Positions 24,785 through 36,870 of a DNA stretch of 64,000 nt are shown here, piece after piece. The position numbers were made by a program, and so were the translations under genes. The stretch is taken from the NCBI GenBank assembly GCA_039619475.1, contig CM077116.1, forward strand, positions 102,903,164 through 102,967,163. The letters are read 5' to 3'. The stretch is from Icerya purchasi (taxonomy: Eukaryota > Arthropoda > Insecta > Hemiptera > Monophlebidae). The stretch's first letter is position 1. Each line of letters starts with the position of its first letter. Below the pieces are notes generated by a model. It had not been told where the DNA came from. It made no database searches and was given only the letters and a program-made list of their open reading frames with translations.

Positions 24785-25350
24785 TTTTCAATTGTGGGTG
24801 CCAAGCCACACCGGACATAGGGGTAATTACTTAGCTGACATCGCTGCTAAGTCAACACTGTCGTGCCCCATGCTCTGTTCCCCTCCTCTTCCCGCCGACA
24901 TAATAAAATCCATAAAAATTCTTGTGCAATCCCAATGGAAGCAAGATTGGCTCACTAGACAATCTTGCTTTTTAAGAGAGATAAAGCACGGAATTGGCCC
25001 TTGGTTTCCTCCTTCTGACCTCCCCAGAACCCACTTTGTGGCTATGGCAAGACTTCGCATTGGACATATTTCGCTGACTCATGATCATCTCTTACTTAAT
25101 TGCGAGCCCCCTTTCGAATACCCCTTTTGCTCCCTTCTCCACGCTCCTACAGTAAAACACCTGCTCCTGGAGTGCCCCTCCTTCGCGCTCCAGCGCGCTA
25201 AGCTCCGCATAGCGTCTTTGCAGTCGTCTTTGGCCAACTCGCCTTTGAACATTGCAGACACTATTCGGTTTCTTTATACAACTAACTTTCCGATTTCCAT
25301 AGTGTCGTAATAGCCCCGGCAGCTGTACACGGCACTCAAAAAAAAAATAG
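24785..25350 (+). pseudogene. non-LTR retrotransposon 3' end with RNase H remnant
   Basis: The open frame (about 24792-25310) starts inside the last RNase H motif (WVPSHTGHRGNYLADIAAKS). It continues with ARLRIGHISLTHDHLLL and a cysteine/histidine segment ending KHLLLECPSF. This is the C-terminal layout of I/R1/Loa-clade LINE ORF2 proteins, whose RNase H removes RNA from the cDNA hybrid. About 172 residues are intact with no internal stop, so it is younger than its neighbours. The stop at 25308 is followed within 30 bp by an A-run (25337-25362 with interruptions), the 3' end. There is no true start codon; the piece is 5'-truncated. Confidence 0.85.
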
Positions 25351-25373
25351 AAAAAAAAAATTTACTGACCCCC

Positions 25374-25660
25374 CTAATGTTGATTTTGATGAAGATAGAT
25401 TTATTAGTTTTATAAATAACCTACCTAGTTCGGCATTTATTATTTGTGGTGGTGATTTTAACGAACTTCATGTTGTAATTCTGAAAATGCTATGGGACGA
25501 CGTATTGTTAATATAAAGATCACAAGCTATTAGGTATGACGTGCACAGGTTGGTTTCTATACAGGTAATTTTTTATGATATCCAAAAAATGCACAGAGGA
25601 CTAGGGGCAACCTGCAGTCTGTACCTTATTACGTTAATTTTTTGCATTTTTCTTTAAAAA
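25374..25660 (+). pseudogene. LINE endonuclease fragment
   Basis: From about 25374 a frame reads through FISFINNLPSSAFIICGGDF then NE, the GDFN catalytic motif of apurinic-type (APE) LINE endonucleases. After a small frame change it continues as NAMGRRIVN, the NxxGRR segment that follows GDFN in Jockey/I-like elements. The piece is about 140 bp of recognisable coding sequence ending in A-rich DNA at about 25655-25680. It belongs to the 5' half of an ORF2, not to the tail just upstream, so two different insertions abut. Confidence 0.7.
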
Positions 25661-25680
25661 AAAAAAAAAACAAAAAAAAA

Positions 25681-27690
25681 ACCTAAGTCTCTAGAATAAT
25701 TAGATTCTTTTGTACAAAATTTGTTCCTGTTAAAAGTGAAATATAAGTTACTGCACAGAAAAATTTTTGTTAAATACATTTCTCGACAACTGAAACCACA
25801 TTATTACATTTTGCCACTTAATATTAGTTCTACCTTTTCTTTTATATCGCATGATAGGTTTTTTTTTTCCCGGGAGGGTGGACATTCTAAGCCTAATAGT
25901 ACCGGAAATAAATAGCAAATTTAATTAAGCCGTCAGTAGGAGCAACGACTAGAATAACTCTTGTGTCGCTGCCTACCTAGATGCGACGGTAATGTTTTAG
26001 CTTCATTTTTCGTAATTTTACCTAATTCGGTGAATTATTTCAATTCTACATGTATATGCACATATGATCAAAATTGATGCAAGTGTTCGTTAATATTTTG
26101 AGTGTACGTTACTTCAAACGTCTCCGAATGCGTAGTTAAGTTGCTGTATGCTGTAGTTGTAAAATTTTGTTGAATAAGGATTCCTCCACATTCCATTCCG
26201 AGCCCGGATAAATACAAAGGAAGCGTGATTGTAAAGAGACTAGGCGATTCTATGGAGCGTTCTTAATTTTAGCTTATGTTGCATTTTGTATGTTTTTTTC
26301 ATCGCTTTTTTTTTTTTTTTAATCTCGACCTACAATTTTCGTCACCATTACACGTTTTTTTTCATTCCTTTCCGCTATCGCACGTTTGGCTGTAATTTTA
26401 TTGCCTCGTTAGAGAAAATAATTTCTGGAAACGTCCAGGTAAAAGAGCAGCGCATTTTATAAATTATCCCTTTTAAGAGTTTATGCCGGCGGTCTGGTCC
26501 CACTTCACGTAATTCCCATTTCGCTTGAAAATGAAATGACATATAAAAAAAAAAAAATAATAATAATTGGAAAAAATCAATTTGGCTACACGGACACGTT
26601 TGGAGGCAGAAAAAAAGATAAAAAAACGGTTAGAGAAACGAAAGAGATTGATAAATGACATAATTGAAAAATGCACACGTGCGATTTTACGACGCGCGGT
26701 ATTGAATTGTCATTGCTTTATGGTGGCACTGGTAAAAAAATACGTACGGACAAATTAATGTAAATTTCCGGTTATTTTTTTATTTCTCCGATAAATAAGT
26801 CGATATCTACTTTGAATTTCATCATAAATAAATAGACCGATACGCGAATGAAAAAAATTAATGAAAATGCTGCATTTCTCGCAAAAATAACTCCGTTTCT
26901 ACTTTGCAATTTCATTATTCCTTTTTTAACATGCGGCAAATCACAATAATACTGATTGCTTTACACCATGAAGCCGCAATCTATTGTGGTTCGGTCTTGT
27001 GTACATACATTACCGTACCGAAGAAAACTGTAATTCTGTCTCGAATATTATAAGCTATCACTTGTTTATAAAAAACAGAAATTCCGACTCAGTGTCTAGT
27101 ATAATAATGGATGCATCATTTATAAAAACAAATCCAGCAAGGGAATATATACCTGATATTTATTAGTTAAAATATTTATTGCAAATTACGTTTTAAATGA
27201 AATGATAGTATTCAGATTTCGGTAACAGAGAATAAAAAGACTGTCATTCATTAAAAAAAAAATTTTCTTTTCATTTGTTATCAATAATTTTTGTTTTCCA
27301 CGTCAAAAGTTTATTGTAAAATATTTACTTGATTACATGCAATAGCGTCTTTTTATACTCTTTTTTTTTTTTCATTTTTTAATGTTAAACTGTAATCCAT
27401 CGGCAATTTGTTGAATTAAGACATTTTAGATAGTAAAATGAAATGTTTTTTTTTTGCTTTACCAAAAAAATGGCGTCTATCCAACAGACTTAGTGATTAT
27501 AAAAGGAAGAAGAGAACTATTACAATCTAATCCGATTAGACACTAGGGAAATAAAGGAAGCAAGACAAGGAGGACTGCAAACGCGAAAAGCGAGAGTAAT
27601 TGTACGGGGTGAGAATTCTTTATTTCAAAAAGTTCGGAATAAAAATACAAACGTTCAGGTAAAAAGGAAGAACATTCAAATACGAAATGA
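25681..27690. other. no supported gene
   Basis: AT-rich with several A- or T-runs (26310, 26545, 27361). The open frames of 60-67 codons have no recognised domain. Confidence 0.5.
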
Positions 27691-27698
27691 TTGAGGTC

Positions 27699-28200
27699 TC
27701 ATGGCAAATGGCGGTTATGAGAGTGTAGCGAGTAATCAGAAGATATAGTGGGAGAGGATCTATGAAGAGCGGAAGGCGATAAGGAGTGTTCCGTACATAG
27801 ATTACAAATAGCAGAAATCACTGAGTGACGAAGAAATGGAAAATAATAAAACCTGGAACGATTGGGGGAAGTGAAGGCTGAATAAATATAATGAAGCGGG
27901 ATTGAAAGTTGAATGATAGGTATCAGAAAGAGCTGAAAACTTCCGATAAAAGGACTGCATTTCGGCTGCAATTTGAAAGCTAAAGAATCGACTAATTCAT
28001 TTCCAGCAATATCGACGTGACTAGTCACCCACATAAAATCGATTTAGATAGAATGTTTAGAAAGGAGATCATAAATTATAGATCGAGTTTGGATACTGAA
28101 GGAATATCACATAAGTAGGAAAGAGAAGGGAACAGATAGCTAAGAGAACACTTTTAGAGTCCGATATTAAGTATTTAGGAGAATTGCGAAAAGACGAAAT
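27699..28200 (-). pseudogene. LINE RNase H fragment
   Basis: On the minus strand, 28034 downward reads MWVTSHVDIAGNELVDSLA, the HVGI.GNE.AD signature of RNase H in non-LTR retrotransposons. Upstream on that strand (about 28170-28130) a frameshifted SDS.SVLLAI segment matches the third RNase H motif. The frame continues to 27699 without the cysteine/histidine block clearly preserved. Broken and 5'-truncated. Confidence 0.7.
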
Positions 28201-28204
28201 AAAT

Positions 28205-28400
28205 AAAATTGAATAGAAGATTGTAGTATTAGAGCGTTTGACTTCCGTTACACGGGTTCGATCACGGACGACGACAGAACTTATTACAAAGAATTAAATT
28301 AAATATTCGCTAATAATCACGTGGAAGGCAATGGCAAAGCACCACGTACAACATCATATGCGCGCTAGGTCAGTACACAGCAGACACACACACGGGATTG
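28205..28400 (+). mobile_element. tRNA-derived SINE
   Basis: Around 28223-28236 lies a degenerate Pol III A box (tagtattagagcg) and at 28254-28266 a B box (gggttcgatcacgg, one base short of the GGTTCGANTCC form), about 30 bp apart as in a tRNA gene. The downstream body holds ggaaggcaatggcaaagcac (28323-28342), resembling the conserved GGCAATGGCAAACCACC-like core shared by several arthropod tRNA SINEs. There is no foldable acceptor stem, so it is not a working tRNA. Confidence 0.6.
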
Positions 28401-29751
28401 TACTTGTATATCGATAAATCAAACGATTACTAATCAGTTCCGAGTGTAGTCTTGCGTGTGTACACTTGCGTTGCATATAATAATTGTCTGGTACACAACT
28501 TATATTTGTACAGCTAAAAATGTACGAATAGGTTGCCCACCAACCGAATGGTTGAGGAGATAATGATAATGAGTATGTCTGTTCGAAAAAATCATCGTAA
28601 ACATTTTAACTGACCTTTTCTTGGCTAAAATGTAACTGAAACCAAACAAATATGGAACATTTCAGGCTGAGCTTTTTTACATGTTTCTTAATTTTCTACA
28701 ACTAAAAATCATCATATATAATATATATACGACTCCAGAGACATGGATGTATAAGAACATTAGAAATTGTTATAAGTGAACTTAAAGTAACAGTTCTTTT
28801 GGTTTTAATAAAAACAAAAAAAAAAAACAAATAACAAAAAACAAAAAAAAATTAAAAACTAGAAGATAAGTTTATTAACTTATAAAAAAATTAAAGTATA
28901 CTATTAGATTAATGAAAGTTATTTATTCGGTTATTAACTTTTTAAATACACTTTCTGCTTCCTTTCCTAAGTCCAAGAAGATTAAGAAAAAAAAAAAATA
29001 TTATTTTCCGTTCGTTTTTCTTTTTTCTTTAATTTGTAATAAAGCATTTGTTCGCTCACAACTCTTTATCTGAAGTATATTTCTTTCTTTTTTTCTGTAA
29101 CTCCGAACACTTCATTGTTCATGTCACACTAAATATTAATAAGGCTTTTATATACTGACTGATAATACGGGTGGGATTTATACAGCACCGGACTTGGAAT
29201 GGAATAACTCGCAAATATTGATCGGAGTCGTCGTTTCGTGTATATTTACAATAAACATTTTTAGTGGTATTTTTTCACTTCTGATTTTCATACAAACTTT
29301 TCGGTGTTTTTCGGAAAGAAAAAATTAACAGCTGAATCAAATAGTAAAAGAAATGCCGCGTTTAGTCTGTTTAAAATTCGACAATGATGACACGCTGTTG
29401 CGAACACGAAATCATTCGTACGTTTGTCTGTTTTTTTTTTTTTTATTGGCCGAGTAAGTGAAATACTAAATTTAGGCGAAATGAGAATTAGGCGAAACGG
29501 GAATTAGGCAAAATGGGAAGTCACCATGCGGGCGCACCGCCGTTCGGGAGACTAATTATTCATTTCGAAATGATTTCCGAAAAGAAGACGAATACATTTT
29601 GCGAATAAAAAATAAATTGTTATTTTCAAAGTAATATTAAAATTATAACGGTCCCTCTTCTGCATTAATACAAATTATTGAAAAAAGTAGGATTGAGATA
29701 GGAACCTCGGGGGGCAGACCTTGATAGAATATCACCTTGAAAAAACAAAAG
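28401..29751. other. no supported gene
   Basis: AT-rich with A-runs (28815-28850) and a T-run (29430-29446). 29525-29640 resembles 6830-6965 (decayed dispersed repeat). Confidence 0.45.
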
Positions 29752-30560
29752 GGACAACAAAAATATCATTCGGAAATCATAAAATTCGCATCAAAGATCC
29801 AAACTGAAGCGTATTAATATTTCAAATGTTTTAGCTTTGATAACGGCTTCCAAACGATTAGGCATCATCGACGGAACTGTTAAGTTATTGAGGCAGTCTC
29901 CGGCGAAGTTCGTTCCTTTTCTTCCTTAAGACGTTCTTTCAACCGATTTTTATCTGAAATCGGAGTTTCGTAAATTTTTTTTTATCCGAGTAATTTTGCA
30001 AATTCTCAATCGGGCTACAATCAAACAGGGTCGTCATCTAACCGAGAATAAGCCGTGAACTTTTTTTGCAAAAACGGGAAAAAAGTAAAAATAGCCGAGA
30101 ACGACGAAATTTTTAAAATTAAAAAAAATCATTTGCAGCGAAAATTTTTAATGAACTTCGCACACTCAAGAATAAATTACGAAGTTCTCTGTTTTATTCA
30201 TATAAAATACGATGCTGCGGCGGTCGAACATTACTAATAGCAACAAATAAAAATCCACTGTTCTTGTTGTATAATTCTAGTAATCAGGAAATCGGGAGAA
30301 TTTGGATCAGGAAACCCGGGAATAAAGTGGGAATTTAAAAACTATATTCCACTGACCACCATATCAAGTGATTGCCTCGATTCTAACGCTTTTGCACAGT
30401 TCCAAAGTAAACGTCTTCTGAACTTCGGATCATTATGCTGGTTAAAATTTAAATAACTTCCATATATCTAATTTGGCCACTCTTCGAAAAAACGCAACAC
30501 GCTTCCTCTAGTTGTCACAAAATTTCTTTGATTCTAAGAATTATTCGGATTATTAACGAA
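29752..30560 (-). pseudogene. Tc1-like transposase relic, third copy
   Basis: The minus strand, read from about 30480 downward, gives LDIWKLFKF and NQHNDPKF, then LLWNCAKALES and SLDM (second catalytic block; histidine at the catalytic aspartate position). From about 30020 it gives DKNRLKERLKEE. Near 29870-29820 MMPNRLEAVIKAKT matches the C-terminus of Tc1 transposases. ggacaacaaaaatatcattc at 29752-29771 matches the terminal repeat of the element at position 1 apart from small indels, and lies at the same place relative to the C-terminus. Insertions and stops interrupt it, including unrelated sequence at 30050-30250. Confidence 0.75.
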
Positions 30561-31399
30561 AATTACGTCTCTTATACATCTTAAATGCGCTCATTGGGAC
30601 TATGTATTTTTGCTAAATTAGAAAATATAAAGTTGGCCAAAAAGTGAAGCCAGTTCAATAAAACAAAAAAAAAACGAAAACATACTTCCGATGTTATATT
30701 AACATCACATCAACATAGTAGAAAAGAACAAACCGAATTATGATCGTTAGATACGAAAGAAGATTCAGTTATAATTTAGACGGACGATAACAATTCGCAA
30801 CTGGGAAATCTTAATTAACAGTATTATTCATGCGGTATAACGAAATATGCATACAAAATAATAAATTTTATTAAAATTAAAATACTGTAAATCATCCGTC
30901 TGAGCTTTATGATCGGGGCATAATTTATTTTAGTTGGTAACGTCGTGATTTAGCCGGAAAATGAATCAACCGAATGGCACAATGTGCCTCGGAGGAACTA
31001 CGCTTCTTTTAAGTATCCCATTCCCCGTTTCTAAATTTTTAAATAAAAAACTAATTTAATTCTTCGTGTGCTTTTGCATTGTTAGAGAAGAAAGAAAAAT
31101 GTTTGTTCGCTTTTTAATTTTTATCATCAGTCAAGTGAGGGAAAATATAAAATAAAACGAAAATAAAAGGTTGTATGAGTCATATTAACCATTCTGCAAT
31201 GAAGAGAAAATTCTATTCCGAAAAAAAATCAATTAAATGATGTTACTCCTTTTTTTTCTTATTTTCTACGGGAAAATACGAAATGTCGCCGTAATTTAAA
31301 TCTTTTGTATCGGAGGAATTGATAGACGAAAACGAAAGGGGAAGTTGTCCGGTTCTTTTTTGTTGTCTTGTCGCACAGAATGGGAAAAAGAGGCAACGG
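30561..31399. other. no supported gene
   Basis: AT-rich. The N-terminal half of the preceding Tc1 relic would be expected in 30.56-30.9 kb but is not readable. Confidence 0.4.
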
Positions 31400-31800
31400 T
31401 TAGACGGCATCGGTAATTGGGGAAACCAAGTACTGCGTTCGAAAAAGGTCGATATTTTTTCGTTTACGCATGCCGTCGCTGCTACCTGCCTTTCGAGCGT
31501 TTTTATTGGTTAGAAAACTGGTCAGGCAACGCCCGATCATCCGATCTGGAGTGCGCTCGAAATGGCCGCGTAATCGGAAAAACCCACGACTACCGAATGC
31601 GGCCCTTCGAAAAGCATTGTTCGTTACGTTAACTTCGTGATCAAAAATTTTCATCGATCTCATTCCGTTTTCGAACTCGAACCGTTGAACAGCTAATGCG
31701 TATTATGTTCGCTTCTGTATTCTCAAAATGTGTTAGTCCTCCGTAGTCCGCCGTAGTCCGCCGTAGTAAGCCGTGTGAGGTAAGTTTTTATTTTTCTCAT
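31400..31800 (+). repeat. dispersed repeat with CCGTAG tandem
   Basis: Matches 1.66-2.09 kb in landmark order. Contains the 10-bp tandem ccgtagtccg (three units, 31740-31770), ending in a possible splice donor (gtgtgaggtaagttt at 31775). Part of it (from 31635) is again present at 33773. The overlapping short frames on both strands here have no domain. Confidence 0.6.
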
Positions 31801-33772
31801 GTCTTTTTTTCGATTTAGTTAATAATTTTAATTTCTTTTTACAATTTTACATAACTTCGTTCTGTTTAGAATTCAGATTTCTTAAATTTAATATTTAGTT
31901 GGGATTAATTTATTCGGTTACAGATCATTTTAAGACTTTTCATAAAAATTACCGCTTCAACCGATACGTGTTATGCTCGTGTGGATCGTTTCCGTTATAC
32001 AGATACTTCAATGATCCAGTCGATACGGGAGGTAAATTTCATTCTATTCACCCACTTTTTTTTTCATTTAAATTTATTGAATTTTAATAATTCTTTTATA
32101 TTTTGTTCTTTTTAATTCGGTTAATTATATAACACTTGCTATATTAATGTTTTGATTAAGAGGAGGTATTTCAATGTATAACGTACTCGTATGAAAATTA
32201 TTTTCTGTCATTTTCAAATTGAATATATTCCGGTGTATATTCGCAGGAGTATATTAGATAATTCTGTTTGCAAATGTTAGAAATGTTTAATGCACGAGAG
32301 TAATTTTTTTTAGAAAATCTTGATATTTCCGAACCAAAATAGCGTGCAGTGAACGCAGGGGACGTAGTGAAAAATTAATTTCGTTTATAGGTACCTAAAT
32401 GCTGCCTAAATTCATGTTAGTCACTTTTCCGCATTTAAATATTTTATTTTCATTTTTTCTATTTCTCTTTACGTTAGTAGATGATTTTTCAACAGTTTAT
32501 TGGTCTTGATTTTAACGAAAATGTTCCAACATGATTTTACGAATTCAAGTATATTGTAATATTTCTGGATTTATATTTTTTTTTGGTGTTTTTCGATTAC
32601 ATAAATTAGCCGAAATTGGTAAAAACTATTTTTCTATTTTTATTTAAAATTGAAATTTTATTCTATTTTTAAATCAAAATAAACCTTAGATTTTACAAAG
32701 GGGGTATGGCTATTTATTTCAAACAGTTTTCGAGTATTTCAAAAAAACCTCGTTTTTTGATTTTATTTTTTTTTTAATAGTAAAATTCAAAATAAATGAA
32801 TCTTAGGAGTAAAATACATGAAAATATACTATTACTATGAATCTTAGGTGGAAAACCGATTTTTAGGAGCAGAAACAAAATTAAAATAAATTTTTTGACC
32901 GCGTTTTTGAAAAGTGTCCATCCCCAAATTTTGTCGTCTTTTTTACTTCTTTATACCAGGAATTTTTTCTTTTTTTTTTGAAGTGGTGGAATATAACGAA
33001 AAAAAAAAACTAATTTTTTTTCCAAATGTGCTAAACCGCACCTAAATTTTTTTGCTGGTTACTCAAAAATATTTAGAAAATTAAGAAAAAATTCATCAGA
33101 ATAAAAACAATTTCTACGATATTAGCCATAATAATTTTACATTAATGATTTTACATTAATGATTTCGTTTTAGACATATGAAAAACTATTTTAAATAACG
33201 TTACTTAGTCTTTTTCACTATCTTCATTCACTACAGCATTAACTTTTTGGTTTAAAAATAGCCGACTCAATATTTCGGCAGGTCTTACTATTTTAGTCAA
33301 ATATCGACAAGATCGTAAATGATTGTTTTTGAAATTAATTAAAGAAAGGAAATTTTTAAAAATTAAAAGTAAATTAATATAATTAAAACAATTATTTTTA
33401 TATTTAACTATAATCAAACAACCACTGTAAAGAAAAAATTGTTCTAAACTTTTCAAAAACGCGGTCAAAAAATTGATTTTAATTTTATTTGTTCTTAAAA
33501 ATCGTCTTTCCACCTGAGGTTCATATTAATAGTATTTTTTTATGTCTTTTACTCCTAAGAATTAGGAAAAAAATCGCAATTCATTTATTTTGAATTTTAC
33601 TATTAAAAAAAAAATTCAAAAAACGAGGTATTTTTGAAATACTCGGAAACCATTTGAAATAAATAGCTAAAAATTTAGCTGAATTATTTTTATTTGATGT
33701 CAAAACAATTCTCCAAGTGCGAGTCGAAAAACCCGCGGGGCAGATTTCCCATGTAAACCCGGCTATACGCCC
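31635..33772. repeat. tandem duplication copy A, containing a long foldback
   Basis: The unit starts with tgatcaaaaattttcatcg and contains cgataca-rich and cagatacttcaatgatccag blocks. It then has a left arm (about 32600-32990) whose inverted complement forms a right arm (about 33200-33765). Landmarks inverted between arms include ttttgaccgcgtttttgaaa and aaaaacctcgttttttgatt. Copy B follows directly. Copy A lacks about 110 bp in its left arm (after 32706) that copy B keeps, and lacks the last part of the right arm. Confidence 0.85.
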
Positions 33773-35870
33773 TGATCAAAAATTTTCATCGCTCTCATTC
33801 CGTTTTCTAACTCGAACCGTTGAACAGCTGATGCGTATTACGTTCGTTTCTGTATTTTCAAAGTGTGTTGATGCGGGTTGTCCTTAGCTTTTTCATGTCT
33901 TTTTTTCGATTTAGTTAATAACTTTAATTTGTTTTTACAATTTTACATGACTTCGTTCTGTTTAGAATTCAGACGTTTCATAAATATTACCGCTTCAATC
34001 GATACGTGTTATACTCGTGTGGATCGTTTCCGTTATACAGATACTTCAATGATCCAGTCGATACGGGAGGTAAATTTCGTTCTGTTCACCCACATTGTGT
34101 TTTCATTTAACTTTATTGATTTTTAATAATTCGATTATATTTTGTTCTTTTTTAATTCGGTTAATTATCCCTTTCTAAAAAAGTAGCGTACAGTAAATGC
34201 AGGGAACGTAGTGAAAAATTCATTTCGTTTATAACTAAATGCGGCCAAAATTCATGTTAGTAACTTTTCCGCATTTAAATGTTTTCTTTTTTTGATTTTG
34301 ATTAAAATTATCTAAATGATTTTACGAATTAAAGTATATTGTAATATTTCTGGATTTATATTTTTTTTTTGGTGTTTTTCGATTACATAAATTAGCCGAA
34401 ATTGGTAAAAACTATTTTTCTATTTTTATTTAAAACTGAAATTTTATTCTATTTTTAAATCAAAATAAACGTTAGATTTTACAAAGGGGATATAGTCAGG
34501 TTTATATGAGAAATCTGCCTCCGCGGGTTTTTCGATTTGCACTTGGAGAATCGTCATGATGACAAAAAAAAATAATTTAACCAAATTTTCGGCTATTTAT
34601 CTCAAACGGGTTTCGAGTATTTCAAAAAAACCTCGTTTTTTGATTTTTTTTTTCTTTAATAGTAAAATTCGAAAAAAATTGTTATAATTCTTGCGTGTAA
34701 AAGACATAAAAAAATACTATTACTACGAATTTCAGGTGAAAAGCCGATTTTGAAGAACAGAAATAAAATTAAAATCATTTTTTTGACCGCGTTTTTGAAA
34801 CGTGTTCACCGCCAAATTTTGTCAGCCTTTACACTCATCAGTTTTTTCATTTTTTTTAAAGTGGTGGAATATAATAAAACAAAATAAAATTTTTTTTTCT
34901 CAAAATATCGTGTTTAAACACACCAAAGCATTTTTACTGGTTGCTCATAAAAATATTTAGAAAATTTCTTAATTGCTGTTAAATTTTTTTTTTATGCAGA
35001 AATTCATTGGAATGAAAGATAATTTTCATGCGATATTGCCATAATAATTTTACTTTATTAATAAATAAAAATGAAAATTATTTAATAAGTCATATATCAT
35101 ATTTTCAAAAAGACATATTATTTACAATAAATGAAATGATTTCGCTTTAGATATATATGAAAAACTATTTTAAATAACGTCACTTAGTCTTTGTCACTAT
35201 CTTATTCATTACAGCATTAACTTTTTGGTTTAAAAACAGCCGACTCAATATTTCGGCAGGTCTTATTATTTTAGCCAAATATCGAGCGTAAGAATTAATT
35301 GAAGAAAGATATGTAAATTAGAAGTAAATTAATACAATTAAAACACAATGGTTATATCATTATTTTTAGGTTAACTATAATCCAGCAACCACTATAAAGA
35401 AAAAATTGTTCTAAACTTTTCAAAAACGCGGTCAAAAAATTGATTTTAATTTTCTGTTCTTAGAAATCGGCTTTCCACCTAAAATTCATAGTAATAGTAT
35501 TTGTTTGTCTATTACTCCTAAGAATTATGAAAAAAATCGCTATTCATTTATTTTGAATTTTACTATTAAAAAAAAAAAAAAATCAAAAACAACGAGTTTT
35601 TTTTTGAAATACTCGAAAACCATTTGAGATAAATAGCTGAAAATTTGCCCGAATTATTTTTATTTGATGTCAAAACAATTCCCCAAGTGCAAATTGAAAA
35701 ACCCGCAGGGGCAGAGTTCCCATATAAACTCGGCTATACCCTTTGTAAAATCTAATATTTATTTTGATTTAAAAATAGAATAAAATTTCAGTTTCAAATA
35801 AAAATAAAGACTAGATTTTACGAATTTCGGCTAATTTAGGCTATATACGCTTTCGGTTAACTTATGTATT
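33773..35870. repeat. tandem duplication copy B, containing a long foldback
   Basis: Second copy of the unit. The left arm is about 34390-34860 and the right arm about 35180-35850, complementary over several hundred bases, with the centre near 35.0-35.1 kb. Inside the arms is a sharper terminal motif: ggggatatagtcaggtttat at 34487 and its inverted partner ending ctcggctataccc at 35742. This may be the end of the foldback element proper, with outer arm sequence added later. No coding sequence. Confidence 0.85.
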
Positions 35871-36289
35871 GAAAATTGTAAAATAGCATAAAAAATATTT
35901 CAGAAATATGTACCCTAAGGTGACATTGTTATATTATTTTTTATTTACTATTTTTAACTTTATTCTTAACTTTTTACTCAATTGCTTAATTTGTAGATCT
36001 TGAATTTTTTGTGTATTTCTATATAAAATTTTTGATAAATTTTGCAATATTTTATTTAAGTGAAAATAAACCAGTTTAGTCGAGCATGATGCTTCATGTG
36101 TAAATTACCAAATTTGCTTCAGTCAGAGAAGACACTAAACAATTCGTAAAATTTAATATTTTGGTTTAAAAGTAGAACAAAATTGTGGTTTTAAATATAA
36201 ATAAAAGGTATTCGATTTTACACGAATTTATTAAATTCATTTTCTTACACGATATTATATATGTACAGGATGTACATATAACTTATGTA

Positions 36290-36870
36290 CTCGACAAATT
36301 TTATAATATATGCCTGAAATATATTACTATGTTTTTAAAATCATGTACAAACCGTTTGTTTAATTAAAATCGCAACCATTTTGTCTAATTTAAATCAGAA
36401 AACGGTGTAAATAATTTTTAATTCCCGTTCTCGTGAATAATTTCCAAGATATGCACTTACATGATATTTCATAATATACGTAATTTAACAGACATTACCG
36501 TAAAGCGCAATTTATCGTCATGATCTTATACTCGTGATAAGATTTTATTTATTTGAAGAAAGAAATAGGTTATGCGCGTTGACGCTGTTTTATTTTTGTT
36601 CGGGCTTGGACCGAGTCTGATGATTTTGTTCATTCGAATTGTGATTTTTGGTGGGGCAAAGATTGAAGAATGATAGCTAAATTAAAGTTACAATATCTGG
36701 AAGCAATTTAATAAACGTTTAATTGCTGTTTCAATCATTCCGAACAAATTTTATAATATATGCCTGTTACATATTCGTAAGATCATGTTAGACCGTCATG
36801 TTTAATTTAAATCAAAAAACAGTATGTAAGTAATTTTTAATTCCCATGCCTCTAAATAATTTCGCGCTAA
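36290..36870. repeat. direct repeat, ~450-bp spacing
   Basis: caaattttataatatatgcc at 36296 and 36747 begins two similar ~130-bp segments, each ending in a gtaaataatttttaattccc or gtaagtaatttttaattccc block. Weaker echoes occur further on (37321 and 38250), suggesting a decayed tandem array. Confidence 0.65.

Noticed and set aside
28205..28300. A functional tRNA gene
   Set aside because: B box lacks one base, no acceptor stem pairs, and SINE core sequence follows.
30055..30237. 60-codon plus-strand frame
   Set aside because: Sits between two blocks of the minus-strand Tc1 relic and has no domain.
31319..31663. Overlapping frames on both strands in a GC-richer patch
   Set aside because: The patch is part of the dispersed repeat shared with 1.66-2.09 kb, and the frames are not kept there.
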